DNA of 64,000 nucleotides from NCBI GenBank assembly GCA_017307755.1, contig JAFKGQ010000011.1, positions 124,001-188,000 on the forward strand, read 5' to 3'. The position numbers and the translations under genes are program-made. The notes beneath the pieces are model-generated. The model was not told where the DNA came from. It saw only the letters and a program-made list of their open reading frames with translations, and did not search any database. The DNA is from Chitinophagaceae bacterium (GTDB lineage Bacteria; Bacteroidota; Bacteroidia; Chitinophagales; Chitinophagaceae). Of the stretch, positions 17,537 through 25,263 are shown one piece after another. Numbering within the stretch: the first letter of the stretch is position 1; the number at the start of each line of letters is the position of its first letter.

Positions 17537-19092
17537 ACGGGTGCCTCATTTTTTGCTGTCTCATATTTCTCCACGGCCTGGATGACACGAAGAAAGAAAC
17601 GCTTGTCCTTAAAGATAGCCGTAGTGGTCAGCGCCCCGCTGAGGACGGCGCCATAGATCCCCGACGTAGTAATATCGCATCCCGTAAGATAAACGTTCTC
17701 CAATGGCGTGTAACAGGAAAGATCGAGGTTCTGGAATCGTTGAGGCGTATCGGGTATCCCAAATATATTACCGTTGTGGTGCTGCGTATCCCGTCTTGCG
17801 GACAAAGGTGTATACAAGTCCCAGGACTCGATAAGACCGTTCAATCCGGGATATACTTTTTCTGCGGCCTCCAGGAGTGTTCTGCCGATATTGTCTTTAT
17901 CCCATTCGCGGAACATGGAGATATCCGCCAGGCTATTGATCTTCATCGTGTGCTTTAACCCGCCGGCCTTTTTTAGGGAAGGAAAGGAAAGGGAGAACTG
18001 CGACACCCATCCTTTACCCAGTTGATCCCGGTCATAAAAGTTCCGCCCATGATCGTATCCCGGATACACCCACGAGAGAGAAGCATCGGCGCCGATGGTT
18101 TCCGGACTGTCGGTCAGCGTGGCAAACAGACTGACAAAGCTTACCCCATGCCGGCCAAGATCCCCCAACGCCTGCAGCCGGTCACCCGCCAGTCGCTGAT
18201 CCAGCAATTTTGTATAGGTGTTGATGATCCCGATCCCCGAAACAAAGACCCCGGCCTGGATGGTCGTCTCTTCAAAAGTAAGCTTGTTTACCACTGTCAT
18301 CGAGGTCGCCCTGTTCCCTTCATATTTTAGTTCCTTCACCAGGGAGTCAAATATAAATTCTCCGCCGGCGTCTTCGATACTCTTTACGATCGATGAAATG
18401 AGATGGGTCGATCCAAACTCAGGATAATAGACGCCTTCCTTATGGTTATTCACCAGGATGGCATGCTTTAAAAAAGCGCTGAGGCTGGGTGGCAGACCAT
18501 AGTCCGTCCAATGACTGGCTATCAGGTTGCGTAGCTTTTCAGATGAAAAACGATACCGCAGGTACTCCTCCGTCGTCATCATGGCCAGCCTGCCCGGCTC
18601 CTGTTCTAATAGTTCCCCCAGCCGCACCCTATTGTTCGTCGTCGACTCCGTGGTAAAATTTCGGTACCACCGGGTGATCGATGCCACATCCCTGTAATAG
18701 GCAGCTATATTCTCCTTTTCTTCCGGGAACAATTCGGACAACCGCCTGATCTGATTGGCTTCTCCGGCAGTCACTTCATAGACAAAGTCCGGGAAATGGA
18801 ATTTGATAAAGGTTTCCGGCAGCCGCCTCCATATGCTCTGCCCCTGGCTGATATATGCCATCAATTTGCTGAACATAGAAGAGGGGCCCAGTTCTCCCAC
18901 CTGGTGGATGCCTATTTCAAAAGAGGCGTCCTTTCCAGCAGTCAACGCTCGAGAGAGACCTCCAGGATTAGAATGTTGTTCAATCACTATCACCCGCCGG
19001 CCATACATCTGCGCGATAAAACTTGCGCAAGCCAGCGAACCCAGCCCTGAGCCGATGATCGCAACGTCGAATATGGTTGTTTTGGAGCTCAT
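17533..19092 (-). CDS. Phytoene-desaturase-like FAD-dependent oxidoreductase
   Basis: The 519-residue protein belongs to the CrtI/phytoene dehydrogenase and retinol-saturase group. It has an N-terminal FAD-binding GSGLGSLACASF, the acidic strand end VIVIEQHSNPGGLSRA, and a C-terminal DITTSGIYGAVLSG cofactor segment. These enzymes desaturate, isomerise or reduce conjugated hydrocarbon chains. The start follows the acpS stop directly (TAAATG). Placed among fatty-acid-type genes without any carotenoid synthase, it most likely acts on the ACP-bound or released chain to set its double bonds. Similar genes occur in flexirubin-type pigment clusters as I recall, but other flexirubin markers are missing here. 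The reaction direction cannot be read from the sequence. Confidence 0.85.
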   Translation of the reverse strand: MSSKTTIFDVAIIGSGLGSLACASFIAQMYGRRVIVIEQHSNPGGLSRALTAGKDASFEIGIHQVGELGPSSMFSKLMAYISQGQSIWRRLPETFIKFHFPDFVYEVTAGEANQIRRLSELFPEEKENIAAYYRDVASITRWYRNFTTESTTNNRVRLGELLEQEPGRLAMMTTEEYLRYRFSSEKLRNLIASHWTDYGLPPSLSAFLKHAILVNNHKEGVYYPEFGSTHLISSIVKSIEDAGGEFIFDSLVKELKYEGNRATSMTVVNKLTFEETTIQAGVFVSGIGIINTYTKLLDQRLAGDRLQALGDLGRHGVSFVSLFATLTDSPETIGADASLSWVYPGYDHGRNFYDRDQLGKGWVSQFSLSFPSLKKAGGLKHTMKINSLADISMFREWDKDNIGRTLLEAAEKVYPGLNGLIESWDLYTPLSARRDTQHHNGNIFGIPDTPQRFQNLDLSCYTPLENVYLTGCDITTSGIYGAVLSGALTTTAIFKDKRFFLRVIQAVEKYETAKNEAPV

Positions 19093-19458
19093 TTACTGAC
19101 ATATTACAAATGCTACGGCATAATCCGTGTCGTGAGAGATCGACACTTCGATGCAGCTGATCTTTTTTTCAAAGAGGATCTCACTTACTACCCCGGAGGT
19201 GACGACATAAGGTTTGCCAATGTCGTCCTTTAGTACCTCTATCTCCAGCAGACGGCCAAGCCCTCTGGAAAATCCGATCCCAAGCGCTTTTAGCAGCGCT
19301 TCCTTTACGGCAAAAACACCTGCCACCGAATGCGCATTTTTCCTGGATTGCGCCTCTTTTGAAGTAAGGATCAGATCTAAAGGCCTTTCTTCCTCCCGTC
19401 CGATAAACCGCCGGATCCTGGAAACCTTGACGATATCCGCACCGATACCAATGACCAT
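19093..19458 (-). CDS. acpS: Holo-ACP synthase (4'-phosphopantetheinyl transferase, AcpS type)
   Basis: The 121-residue product has the AcpS signature: GIGADIVKVSR with the metal-binding Asp8, and AGVFAVKEALLKALG with Lys52 and Glu53. It transfers phosphopantetheine from CoA to the conserved Ser of an ACP. It shares one base with the ACP stop codon (TAATG), so it is a dedicated activator of the cluster carrier protein; a housekeeping acpS would be expected elsewhere in the genome. Length and motifs are normal for the family. Confidence 0.93.
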   Translation of the reverse strand: MVIGIGADIVKVSRIRRFIGREEERPLDLILTSKEAQSRKNAHSVAGVFAVKEALLKALGIGFSRGLGRLLEIEVLKDDIGKPYVVTSGVVSEILFEKKISCIEVSISHDTDYAVAFVICQ

Positions 19459-19730
19459 TAATTTACTTTCACCAGTTGGTTCTCGATAAAGGCGTTGATC
19501 GTGTCGACTGAATTGAAGATAGCCATGTTCTTGTCACTGACGGTGACATCAAAAGCATTGTTGATGGCCACTGCAAGCTCCAACGCATCCACAGAATCCA
19601 ACCCTAGTCCGTTGCTCTCTTCCGGCTGGAACAACATTACGTCATCCCCGATGTCCTGCGGGTCTACTGAAAGGTTCAGTCTGCTGACAATAAGTTTCTT
19701 GATCGTCAATTTTCTTTCGTTCGTGTTCAT
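19458..19730 (-). CDS. Acyl carrier protein of the cluster
   Basis: The 90-residue protein is an ACP: acidic, helical, with the phosphopantetheine site at Ser46 in GLGLDSVDALEL. It is slightly longer than the 78-residue housekeeping ACP, with an N-terminal extension and basic start (MNTNERKLTIKK). Its gene is directly before acpS and 22 bp after the ketoreductase gene. It is the only carrier protein in the cluster, so it must serve the chain-building enzymes and may also be the donor for the BtrH-like transferases and the target of an ATP-grasp ligase, in analogy to BtrI. The last two roles are inference. Confidence 0.93.
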   Translation of the reverse strand: MNTNERKLTIKKLIVSRLNLSVDPQDIGDDVMLFQPEESNGLGLDSVDALELAVAINNAFDVTVSDKNMAIFNSVDTINAFIENQLVKVN

Positions 19731-19752
19731 TTTGTTATGTTTTTAAGATGAA

Positions 19753-20508
19753 TTATGCAATTAAAAGTCCGCCGTCGATGACAAGGACCTGGCCCGTCAT
19801 ATAGCTGGATGCCCCGGACAACAGGAACAGCACCACCGAGGATACTTCCGATGCTTCCCCAAATCTTTTCAGAGGGATCACCTCCTTATGCTTTTCGTCC
19901 TGCCGGGTAGGCTTTTCCAGCATCCCCGAGGCGATAAACCCTGGCGCTACGGCATTGACCCTGACGTTGAAGTCCGCCATCTCTTTTGCCAGTACGATGG
20001 TCAGCGAGTTCAGCGCCCCCTTTGTCGAACTGTATACGCTTTGCCCTTTAAGACCGCCCATACCTGCCGCAGAACTCATATTGACAATGGTCCCGGATTT
20101 CTGGCCGATCATCAGCTGAGATACGTGTTTCAGGACCAGAAAATTCCCAAAAAGGTTGATGTCCACGACATCTTTATAACCTTCCAGCGACTGCATAGCC
20201 AGGAACCCCCGGGAAAGCACACCCGCATTGTTCACCAGACAATCTATCCTTCCAAACTTCGCCTTGATCTCCTTTATCATGTTCTGCACCTCGCTCTCCA
20301 CCCGGATATCCGCCTTGAGACAGATGCTTTCGATACCCAGATCTGCGATCTTTTTTAAAAGTTCCGAAGCCTTCTGGTCATTGGAGTGATAATGCATGAC
20401 AGGTATCGCACCCTGTGCAGCCAGCGCCAGACAAATATTTTCTCCCAATCCGCCGGTAGCGCCTGTTACCAGGACGATCTTATTCTTCAGCTCGATAATA
20501 GGGTGCAT
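19753..20508 (-). CDS. fabG: 3-oxoacyl-ACP reductase (FabG-like SDR)
   Basis: The 251-residue enzyme is a classical short-chain dehydrogenase: cofactor motif TGATGGLG (residues 15-22), NNAG (93-96), catalytic Ser146, Tyr159 and Lys163 (YSSTK), and the SYMTGQVLVIDGG C-terminus typical of FabG. It reduces 3-oxoacyl-ACP to the 3-hydroxy form with NADPH. It lies between the chain-length-factor-like gene and the ACP gene. With the dehydratase and ketosynthases it completes the reductive cycle except for enoyl reduction. No enoyl reductase is present in the operon, which favours a polyunsaturated chain. Confidence 0.92.
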   Translation of the reverse strand: MHPIIELKNKIVLVTGATGGLGENICLALAAQGAIPVMHYHSNDQKASELLKKIADLGIESICLKADIRVESEVQNMIKEIKAKFGRIDCLVNNAGVLSRGFLAMQSLEGYKDVVDINLFGNFLVLKHVSQLMIGQKSGTIVNMSSAAGMGGLKGQSVYSSTKGALNSLTIVLAKEMADFNVRVNAVAPGFIASGMLEKPTRQDEKHKEVIPLKRFGEASEVSSVVLFLLSGASSYMTGQVLVIDGGLLIA

Positions 20509-20528
20509 TGTTAATTTTTAAAAGATTT

Positions 20529-21632
20529 TTAAATAGCTATGATCACACTAAAACAATTGCCGCCGATGTGATAGCTGTTGACGATGACATGCTGCTCCCC
20601 CCCGCCTTCCTTCTTTAACTCCTTCCCTTTCAGATATCCCACGATGGTGGCAAAACAACCGCTGCTGCCAAAGGTTTCGCCGATCACCTGTTTTACATAG
20701 TGTACAGACGGGATCTCTTCACCCCACAACTGTTGCAGCGCCTTCTTTTCAGAATCCATCTGGCTGCTGTCCTTCCTGCTGAGGGAAATGACCATCGATA
20801 CCTGGGAAGGTTGCACACCGCTGTTACGCAGCGCTGTCCGCATGCTCCCTGCAATGACCTGATCCGATATATATCCAAAATTGTCTATCGACCTCTCCTC
20901 CTTTTGAAAGTTGGAGCTAACCCCATACCCGCACACTACAAAGAGGATGTCGGCCCCTCTCGACAAGGCAAAGGCTTCGTCTTCCATAAAGAGCATGGCG
21001 CTTCCTTCCGAAGGGGCGTCGATAGGCGCAGACTCTTTACCCGCATCTCCTTTGACGACGGTCCTGTTTGCATATGCCTCTTCTATTTCCGGCGCAAGCT
21101 CCTCAAACCCTCCCGCAAGGATGGCCTTGGCCTTCCCGTTCCTGATCACATCATACGCATACGCCACAGGGTTATGTCCCGAAACCGTGGTATTAAAACC
21201 TCTCGCCCCCATTAAGATGGTGATGGCGCCCGGCGCCGCATTACCCACTGTATAAGGGAACAACAAGGGACTTGCGGAATCCAGTCCCAGCTCAAACCCG
21301 GAATGGATAAAGTTCCGTGCGCTGGCTATCGGGCCATATTCCGTGCTGAAGATCCCGCCGACTTCATTGACCGTGGCATCCTTTAACTCCAGATGGGCGT
21401 CCTGCCAGCACGAGGCCGCGGCAGACATGGCGATCTTGGTGATACGGTCCATCCTTCTGGAATTGATATTTTTAAAACTGGTCAGCCCCGCCTCCAACGG
21501 CTTGTCGGCAATTTTCAGCGACCCATCCTGGTCCTTGCTCCCGTAGTTGTCAAAAAATGCTTTCACCGAAAGCCCTATGGGAGAAGTGACTCCCATCGAA
21601 GTGACGACAACCCTGCCCGTTTTCGATTGCAT
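20529..21632 (-). CDS. Ketosynthase-fold protein lacking active-site residues, chain-length-factor-like (KS-beta)
   Basis: The 367-residue protein aligns over its length with KS enzymes (start RVVVTSMGVTSPIG, end NSYHIGGNCFSVI) but lacks the catalytic set. Where active KS proteins have TACxS it reads NTTVSGHN (about 147-154), and the lysine-histidine motif KSxxGHTxGAAG is changed to KQVIGETFGSSG with Glu319 in place of His. The first catalytic His motif is also absent. This is the pattern of chain-length factors, which pair with an active KS and shape its pocket. The active partner is at 13507 in the same operon. It lies between the dehydratase and ketoreductase genes. Aryl-polyene and type II polyketide systems use such pairs. 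Confidence 0.85.
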   Translation of the reverse strand: MQSKTGRVVVTSMGVTSPIGLSVKAFFDNYGSKDQDGSLKIADKPLEAGLTSFKNINSRRMDRITKIAMSAAASCWQDAHLELKDATVNEVGGIFSTEYGPIASARNFIHSGFELGLDSASPLLFPYTVGNAAPGAITILMGARGFNTTVSGHNPVAYAYDVIRNGKAKAILAGGFEELAPEIEEAYANRTVVKGDAGKESAPIDAPSEGSAMLFMEDEAFALSRGADILFVVCGYGVSSNFQKEERSIDNFGYISDQVIAGSMRTALRNSGVQPSQVSMVISLSRKDSSQMDSEKKALQQLWGEEIPSVHYVKQVIGETFGSSGCFATIVGYLKGKELKKEGGGEQHVIVNSYHIGGNCFSVIIAI

Positions 21633-21637
21633 ATGCT

Positions 21638-22096
21638 TTATTTTTCAAAGTTATAAGTGATGATGCCTTTGCCAACCAATGCGCCATCGACCCTCGCCTC
21701 CGCCGATACCTTCACAAATTTTCCAAAGAGGTTCAGCAGCTCGCACGTTATCACGATGGTATCCCCCGGAACTATAAAGTCGATGAACTTGAAATTGTTC
21801 AGCATGGCGATGTATCCCCTTTTATTATACTCTTCATGCTCGGACACCATCAGCCCGCCGGCCTGCGCGCACGCCTCCACCAGCAATACGCCCGGGAATA
21901 CAGGATCATCCGGAAAATGCCCCACTAGGTAAGGGTCCGTAAGGCTTACATTTTTTATACATACAGACTTCTCCTTACTCAACTCGATGATCTTATCGAC
22001 GAAAAGGAACGGATATCGCTGAGGTATCCTGTTCGTTATCTTTTTGTAATCCACTCTGGACGCTTGGATGTTCGACGCTTGCTGTTGGATATTCAT
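21638..22096 (-). CDS. fabZ: 3-hydroxyacyl-ACP dehydratase (FabZ-like), first gene of the operon
   Basis: The 152-residue hotdog protein has the FabZ active site: His60 in LVGHFPDDPVFPG and Glu74 in LLVEACAQAGG, plus the IPQRYPFLFVDKI N-terminal motif. It removes water from 3-hydroxyacyl-ACP to give the trans-2-enoyl form. An N-terminal Gln/Asn-rich stretch of about 15 residues precedes the usual start, and a later start is not excluded. It is the promoter-proximal gene of the minus-strand run and follows the 346-bp divergent regulatory region. The next gene begins 5 bp after its stop. Confidence 0.93.
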   Translation of the reverse strand: MNIQQQASNIQASRVDYKKITNRIPQRYPFLFVDKIIELSKEKSVCIKNVSLTDPYLVGHFPDDPVFPGVLLVEACAQAGGLMVSEHEEYNKRGYIAMLNNFKFIDFIVPGDTIVITCELLNLFGKFVKVSAEARVDGALVGKGIITYNFEK

Positions 22097-22200
22097 TTCA
22101 ATAATTGTTTGCTGATGTGAAATAACAGAGTATTCTCAAAAGATTTTTTTCTATTCGACCAAATGGCAATCCACTCCGACTAAGTAGCAAGACTATCTTC

Positions 22201-22219
22201 TACATACTACTTACAGGTA
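22201..22219. repeat. Direct repeat copy 1, putative LytTR operator
   Basis: TACATACTACTTACAGGTA occurs here and again, identical over 19 bases, at 22232. The period is 31 bp, about three helical turns, so a protein would meet both copies on the same DNA face. This copy ends 10 bp upstream of the possible minus-strand TTG element, where activators usually bind. LytTR proteins bind paired direct repeats, and one is encoded next door. Binding is inference. Confidence 0.6.
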
Positions 22220-22231
22220 CCCTACAGAACT

Positions 22232-22250
22232 TACATACTACTTACAGGTA
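22232..22250. repeat. Direct repeat copy 2, putative LytTR operator
   Basis: Second identical copy of the 19-base element. The 12 bp between the copies (22220-22231) are unrelated. The repeat is followed by AACAGGT, a partial third occurrence of the ACAGGT end. The distal position relative to the biosynthetic promoter fits a two-site activator. Confidence 0.6.
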
Positions 22251-22460
22251 ACAGGTGTCTGGGTAAATATTCGCGCTGTTAATAAAAAATAATACAGAGT
22301 TTGAAAATTGTTTCCTAACTTGACCGCCATCTGCTAAAATCATCGAACACTAACCCGAACTTTTCACTAACCTTCATTGCTTGATTGCTTCTATTGAATG
22401 CACTGTCACACTTTTCCTACCCTATAATGTTTAAACCTTACATTGAAAAAGATATTGACT

Positions 22461-23162
22461 GTGGAAATTAAATGCTTAATTATTGACAGCGACGCTTTCG
22501 CCCGTGAGACGATAAAGGGCTACATTGAAAAGTTCTCTTTCCTTACATTGATAGGGAGTTTTGAATGCCCTCTTCAAACGATGGATCTGTTGAATAGTCA
22601 GACAGTAGACCTGGTGTTCTCAGATACCCAGATGCCGGAGATGAATGGTACTTCATTTCTAAAAGCGCTAAAAAATCCCCCATATGTTATTTTTGTCACC
22701 GCCCACACCTGCTATGCTATCGAAGCATTCGAACTGGACGTGGTAGACTATATCCTAAAACCCTATACCTTCGAGCGCTTTCTGAAGGCCATCAACAAAG
22801 CAAAAAAGATGATCGGGTTAAGCAACAACAAGATCAATCTTCAAAAGGATTTTATGACGATAAAAGATCGTCACAGGACGCTGCTGGTAAAGTTTATCAA
22901 TATATATTATGTGGAAGGGATGAAAGATTATGTCAGGATCATCACCGACGAGGAGCAGATCATCAGTCAGTGTACCATGAAAGAGATGGAAAGCCTGCTG
23001 CCCGCCAGCAAATTTGTAAGACTGCAGAAATCATATATTGTAAATCTCGATTATATAAAAAGCGTGGACGCCACCAAGGCTACGTTAAAGAGGTCCAGCA
23101 TCGAGATACCCATTGGCCTGCAGTATAGGAATGAAGTGTATAAAAAACTCGAAATAGATTAG
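22461..23162 (+). CDS. LytTR-family response regulator
   Basis: The 233-residue regulator has a receiver domain (about 1-120) with acidic residues near the N-terminus, phospho-acceptor Asp55 in VFSDTQMP, a switch Thr (FVTAH) and the conserved Lys in ILKPYTFERF. The LytTR DNA-binding domain follows (about 130-233; YYVEGMKDYVRI, LQKSYIVNLDYI). No ATG start fits: an in-frame stop lies at 22425, so the start must be TTG at 22443 or GTG at 22461. I prefer the GTG because it gives the normal MEIKCLIID beginning. It is divergent from the biosynthetic operon and 34 bp before the STM4015-like gene, so it may control either. Its sensor kinase is not adjacent. Confidence 0.88.
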   Translation: MEIKCLIIDSDAFARETIKGYIEKFSFLTLIGSFECPLQTMDLLNSQTVDLVFSDTQMPEMNGTSFLKALKNPPYVIFVTAHTCYAIEAFELDVVDYILKPYTFERFLKAINKAKKMIGLSNNKINLQKDFMTIKDRHRTLLVKFINIYYVEGMKDYVRIITDEEQIISQCTMKEMESLLPASKFVRLQKSYIVNLDYIKSVDATKATLKRSSIEIPIGLQYRNEVYKKLEID

Positions 23163-23196
23163 AAGGCAATAATCCTTATTTTTACCAAAAACCCTT

Positions 23197-24117
23197 ATGG
23201 TTTCAGCACATCTCGAGTCCTTCTTAGACCTTCCTGTAAAAGAGTATTCTCCATCCACCGGGATCGACGATCCTGAAAAATTTGTTTATCGTATAAGCAT
23301 CGATTATGACGAATATTCCGAAGGTACCAGGGTTACGGACAAACTAAAGACCTTCACCCAGGACCCCAAAGCAGGGCTCATACAACACCTGATCATTGGC
23401 CCCTTTGAGTTCGAATCCGCTTCATCTTCCGAAGACGTTATCGCCCTGCTGGCAGAGCAAAAAAATGTCTTCCGGCAACTAAAGGCCATCTTCATAGGAG
23501 ACATCACATATGAAGAATGTGAAATATCCTGGATCCAGCAAGGAGATATCACCCCCCTTTTACAAGCGTATCCCGCCCTGGAACACCTCCAGGTGAGGGG
23601 AGGCGACGGGCTCGAGTTCAGCGATCTTCAACATAATAACCTCAAAACATTGATCATCGAGACGGGAGGTCTGCCGCCAAATGTGGTAAAAGAGGTCAAC
23701 GCAGCCCGCCTGCCCAACCTTGAAAGACTCGATATGTGGCTGGGTTCGGACAACTATGGCTTTGACTCCACTATAGATGATTTCACCCCCCTCCTTTCAG
23801 GAAAACTCTTCCCAAAACTGACACATCTTGGGTTGATGGACAGCGAGATCCAGGATGAAATAGCCATTGCCGTAGCCCGGTCACCCATTTTACAACAATT
23901 GAAAGTGTTGGACCTTTCCATGGGAACACTCACGGACAAAGGCGCCGCAGCGCTGTTGAACAGCGATGATGTAAAAAAACTGGGATTTCTAAACCTCAGA
24001 CGGCACTATATGTCCGATGGGATGATGCAAAAACTGCAGGGATCAGGCATACCCGTCAATGTTGACGACCAGGAAAAAGAGGAAGATGATCACAGATATG
24101 CGGAAGTGACAGAATAA
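23197..24117 (+). CDS. STM4015-family leucine-rich-repeat protein
   Basis: The 306-residue cytoplasmic protein contains irregular leucine-rich repeats from about residue 125 (ALEHLQVRGG, NLKTLIIETGG, NLERLDMWLG, KLTHLGLMDS, QLKVLDLSMG, KLGFLNLRR) and an acidic C-terminal tail. Together with the four downstream partners it matches the STM4015 family of the conserved STM4011-STM4015 gene set named after Salmonella. The LRR surface is probably a docking platform for a protein or peptide substrate of the pathway, but no function has been shown that I know of. It begins 34 bp after the response regulator and ends 6 bp before the ATP-grasp gene, the first tight junction of the operon. Confidence 0.85.
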   Translation: MVSAHLESFLDLPVKEYSPSTGIDDPEKFVYRISIDYDEYSEGTRVTDKLKTFTQDPKAGLIQHLIIGPFEFESASSSEDVIALLAEQKNVFRQLKAIFIGDITYEECEISWIQQGDITPLLQAYPALEHLQVRGGDGLEFSDLQHNNLKTLIIETGGLPPNVVKEVNAARLPNLERLDMWLGSDNYGFDSTIDDFTPLLSGKLFPKLTHLGLMDSEIQDEIAIAVARSPILQQLKVLDLSMGTLTDKGAAALLNSDDVKKLGFLNLRRHYMSDGMMQKLQGSGIPVNVDDQEKEEDDHRYAEVTE

Positions 24118-24123
24118 GATCAC

Positions 24124-25263
24124 ATGCAATTTACCATTATTGGCAACCCACAGAACAGAAGGGTTATTTTATTTTGCCGGACAGTGACGGAACTTGGGTA
24201 CGATACTCCCGCTATCATCTCCTACGCCGGATGGCTGTCCGGCGATATCCCTTCATCCCTGCCAAAAGACTGTATCTTAAAAATAGACTCCCCGGGTGAG
24301 GATGACGACGTTCGTCGTATGCTCGTCGCCCGGGGTCTTGCATTGGACGGCACGACGGATGACAGCACAACATATCCGGCCAGGGAAGATTTTGGGGCCA
24401 TCCGGCACATGCGCGCCTGGTATAGGGGTTATTGCGACTGGTTGAACGAGGCCGGACAGGTCATCGGTACGCAATATCCCATGTGGGTCATGAATACCCC
24501 CGCGGACATCCGTCTTCAGTTTGACAAACCCAACTGCCAGCATTGGTTAAAAAAGAACGGTATACCCACCCCTTTTACATTGCCGCCGGTGGTTTGTTAT
24601 GAGGACCTCCTCGACAAGATGCGGCAACACCGCCTGCAAAAAGTATTTATCAAGCCGGCACATGCCTCCTCCGCGTCAGGGGTGATCGCTTTCCGGAAAA
24701 TGGGCGCTCACGTACAGGCCGTCACTTCGACCGAAATGATCCGGAACACGGAAGATATCCGGCTGTATAATTCCCTCACCATGCGCAGTTATACAAATGA
24801 GAGGGAAATAGCAGCCCTGGTCGATCGGATATTACAGGAGAACGCACAGGTGGAAGAGTGGCTGCCAAAAGCTACCCTGAACCATCGCTTTTTTGATCTC
24901 CGGGTGTTGGCCATCGGAGGAAAAGCCCGGCACACCGTCATCAGGACCAGCCGGTACCCCATTACCAATCTGCACCTGGGAAATAAAAGAGGAGATATGC
25001 AGGATTTCATCTCCCATATAGGCGGAGATAAACTGGAGGAAGTACGACAACTGGCGGAAAAGACGGCCGCTTGTTTCCCGGACTCCCTGTACATGGGCAT
25101 CGACATATTGCTGACGGCAGACCTCCGCAATATTTTTGTGTTGGAAGTAAACGCGTTCGGAGACTTGCTGCCCGGTCTGATCGATGAGGGGGAGACTTGT
25201 TATGAAGCACAGGTACGGGCAATGGTACAACGGAGGGAATATGATCTTGAACATGCCATTTAA
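24124..25263 (+). CDS. STM4014-family ATP-grasp protein
   Basis: The 379-residue protein has a RimK-like ATP-grasp layout: an N-terminal preATP-grasp region, the lysine strand KVFIKPAHASSASGV (about 175-190), the central EEWLPKATLNHRFFDLRVLAIGG segment, and the metal-binding FVLEVNAFGD near residue 345. It should form an amide or ester bond using ATP. The family is defined by its constant association with two radical SAM proteins, a phosphatase-fold hydrolase and an LRR protein. Its last codons overlap the start region of the HAD gene, so translation is coupled. The substrate is unknown. Confidence 0.88.
   Translation: MQFTIIGNPQNRRVILFCRTVTELGYDTPAIISYAGWLSGDIPSSLPKDCILKIDSPGEDDDVRRMLVARGLALDGTTDDSTTYPAREDFGAIRHMRAWYRGYCDWLNEAGQVIGTQYPMWVMNTPADIRLQFDKPNCQHWLKKNGIPTPFTLPPVVCYEDLLDKMRQHRLQKVFIKPAHASSASGVIAFRKMGAHVQAVTSTEMIRNTEDIRLYNSLTMRSYTNEREIAALVDRILQENAQVEEWLPKATLNHRFFDLRVLAIGGKARHTVIRTSRYPITNLHLGNKRGDMQDFISHIGGDKLEEVRQLAEKTAACFPDSLYMGIDILLTADLRNIFVLEVNAFGDLLPGLIDEGETCYEAQVRAMVQRREYDLEHAI

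Larger units (their letters stand above)
22097..22442. promoter_or_regulatory. Divergent intergenic region between the biosynthetic operon and the LytTR regulator
   Basis: This 346-bp AT-rich stretch separates the first operon gene (minus) from the response regulator (plus). It contains the two 19-bp direct repeats listed separately. On the minus strand a possible Bacteroidota-type promoter has TTG at 22190-22188 and GCCATTTG at 22167-22160, with 20 bp between them. The second element matches only the TTTG half of the TAnnTTTG consensus. On the plus strand, TATAAT at 22423-22428 is the only obvious promoter-like hexamer near the regulator start. No gene or hairpin terminator is apparent. Confidence 0.5.

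Noticed and set aside
2953-22096. Flexirubin/dialkylresorcinol cluster
   Set aside because: Several shared gene types are present, but the diagnostic DarA and DarB condensing enzymes, the ammonia lyase and the acyl-AMP ligase are absent from the window.
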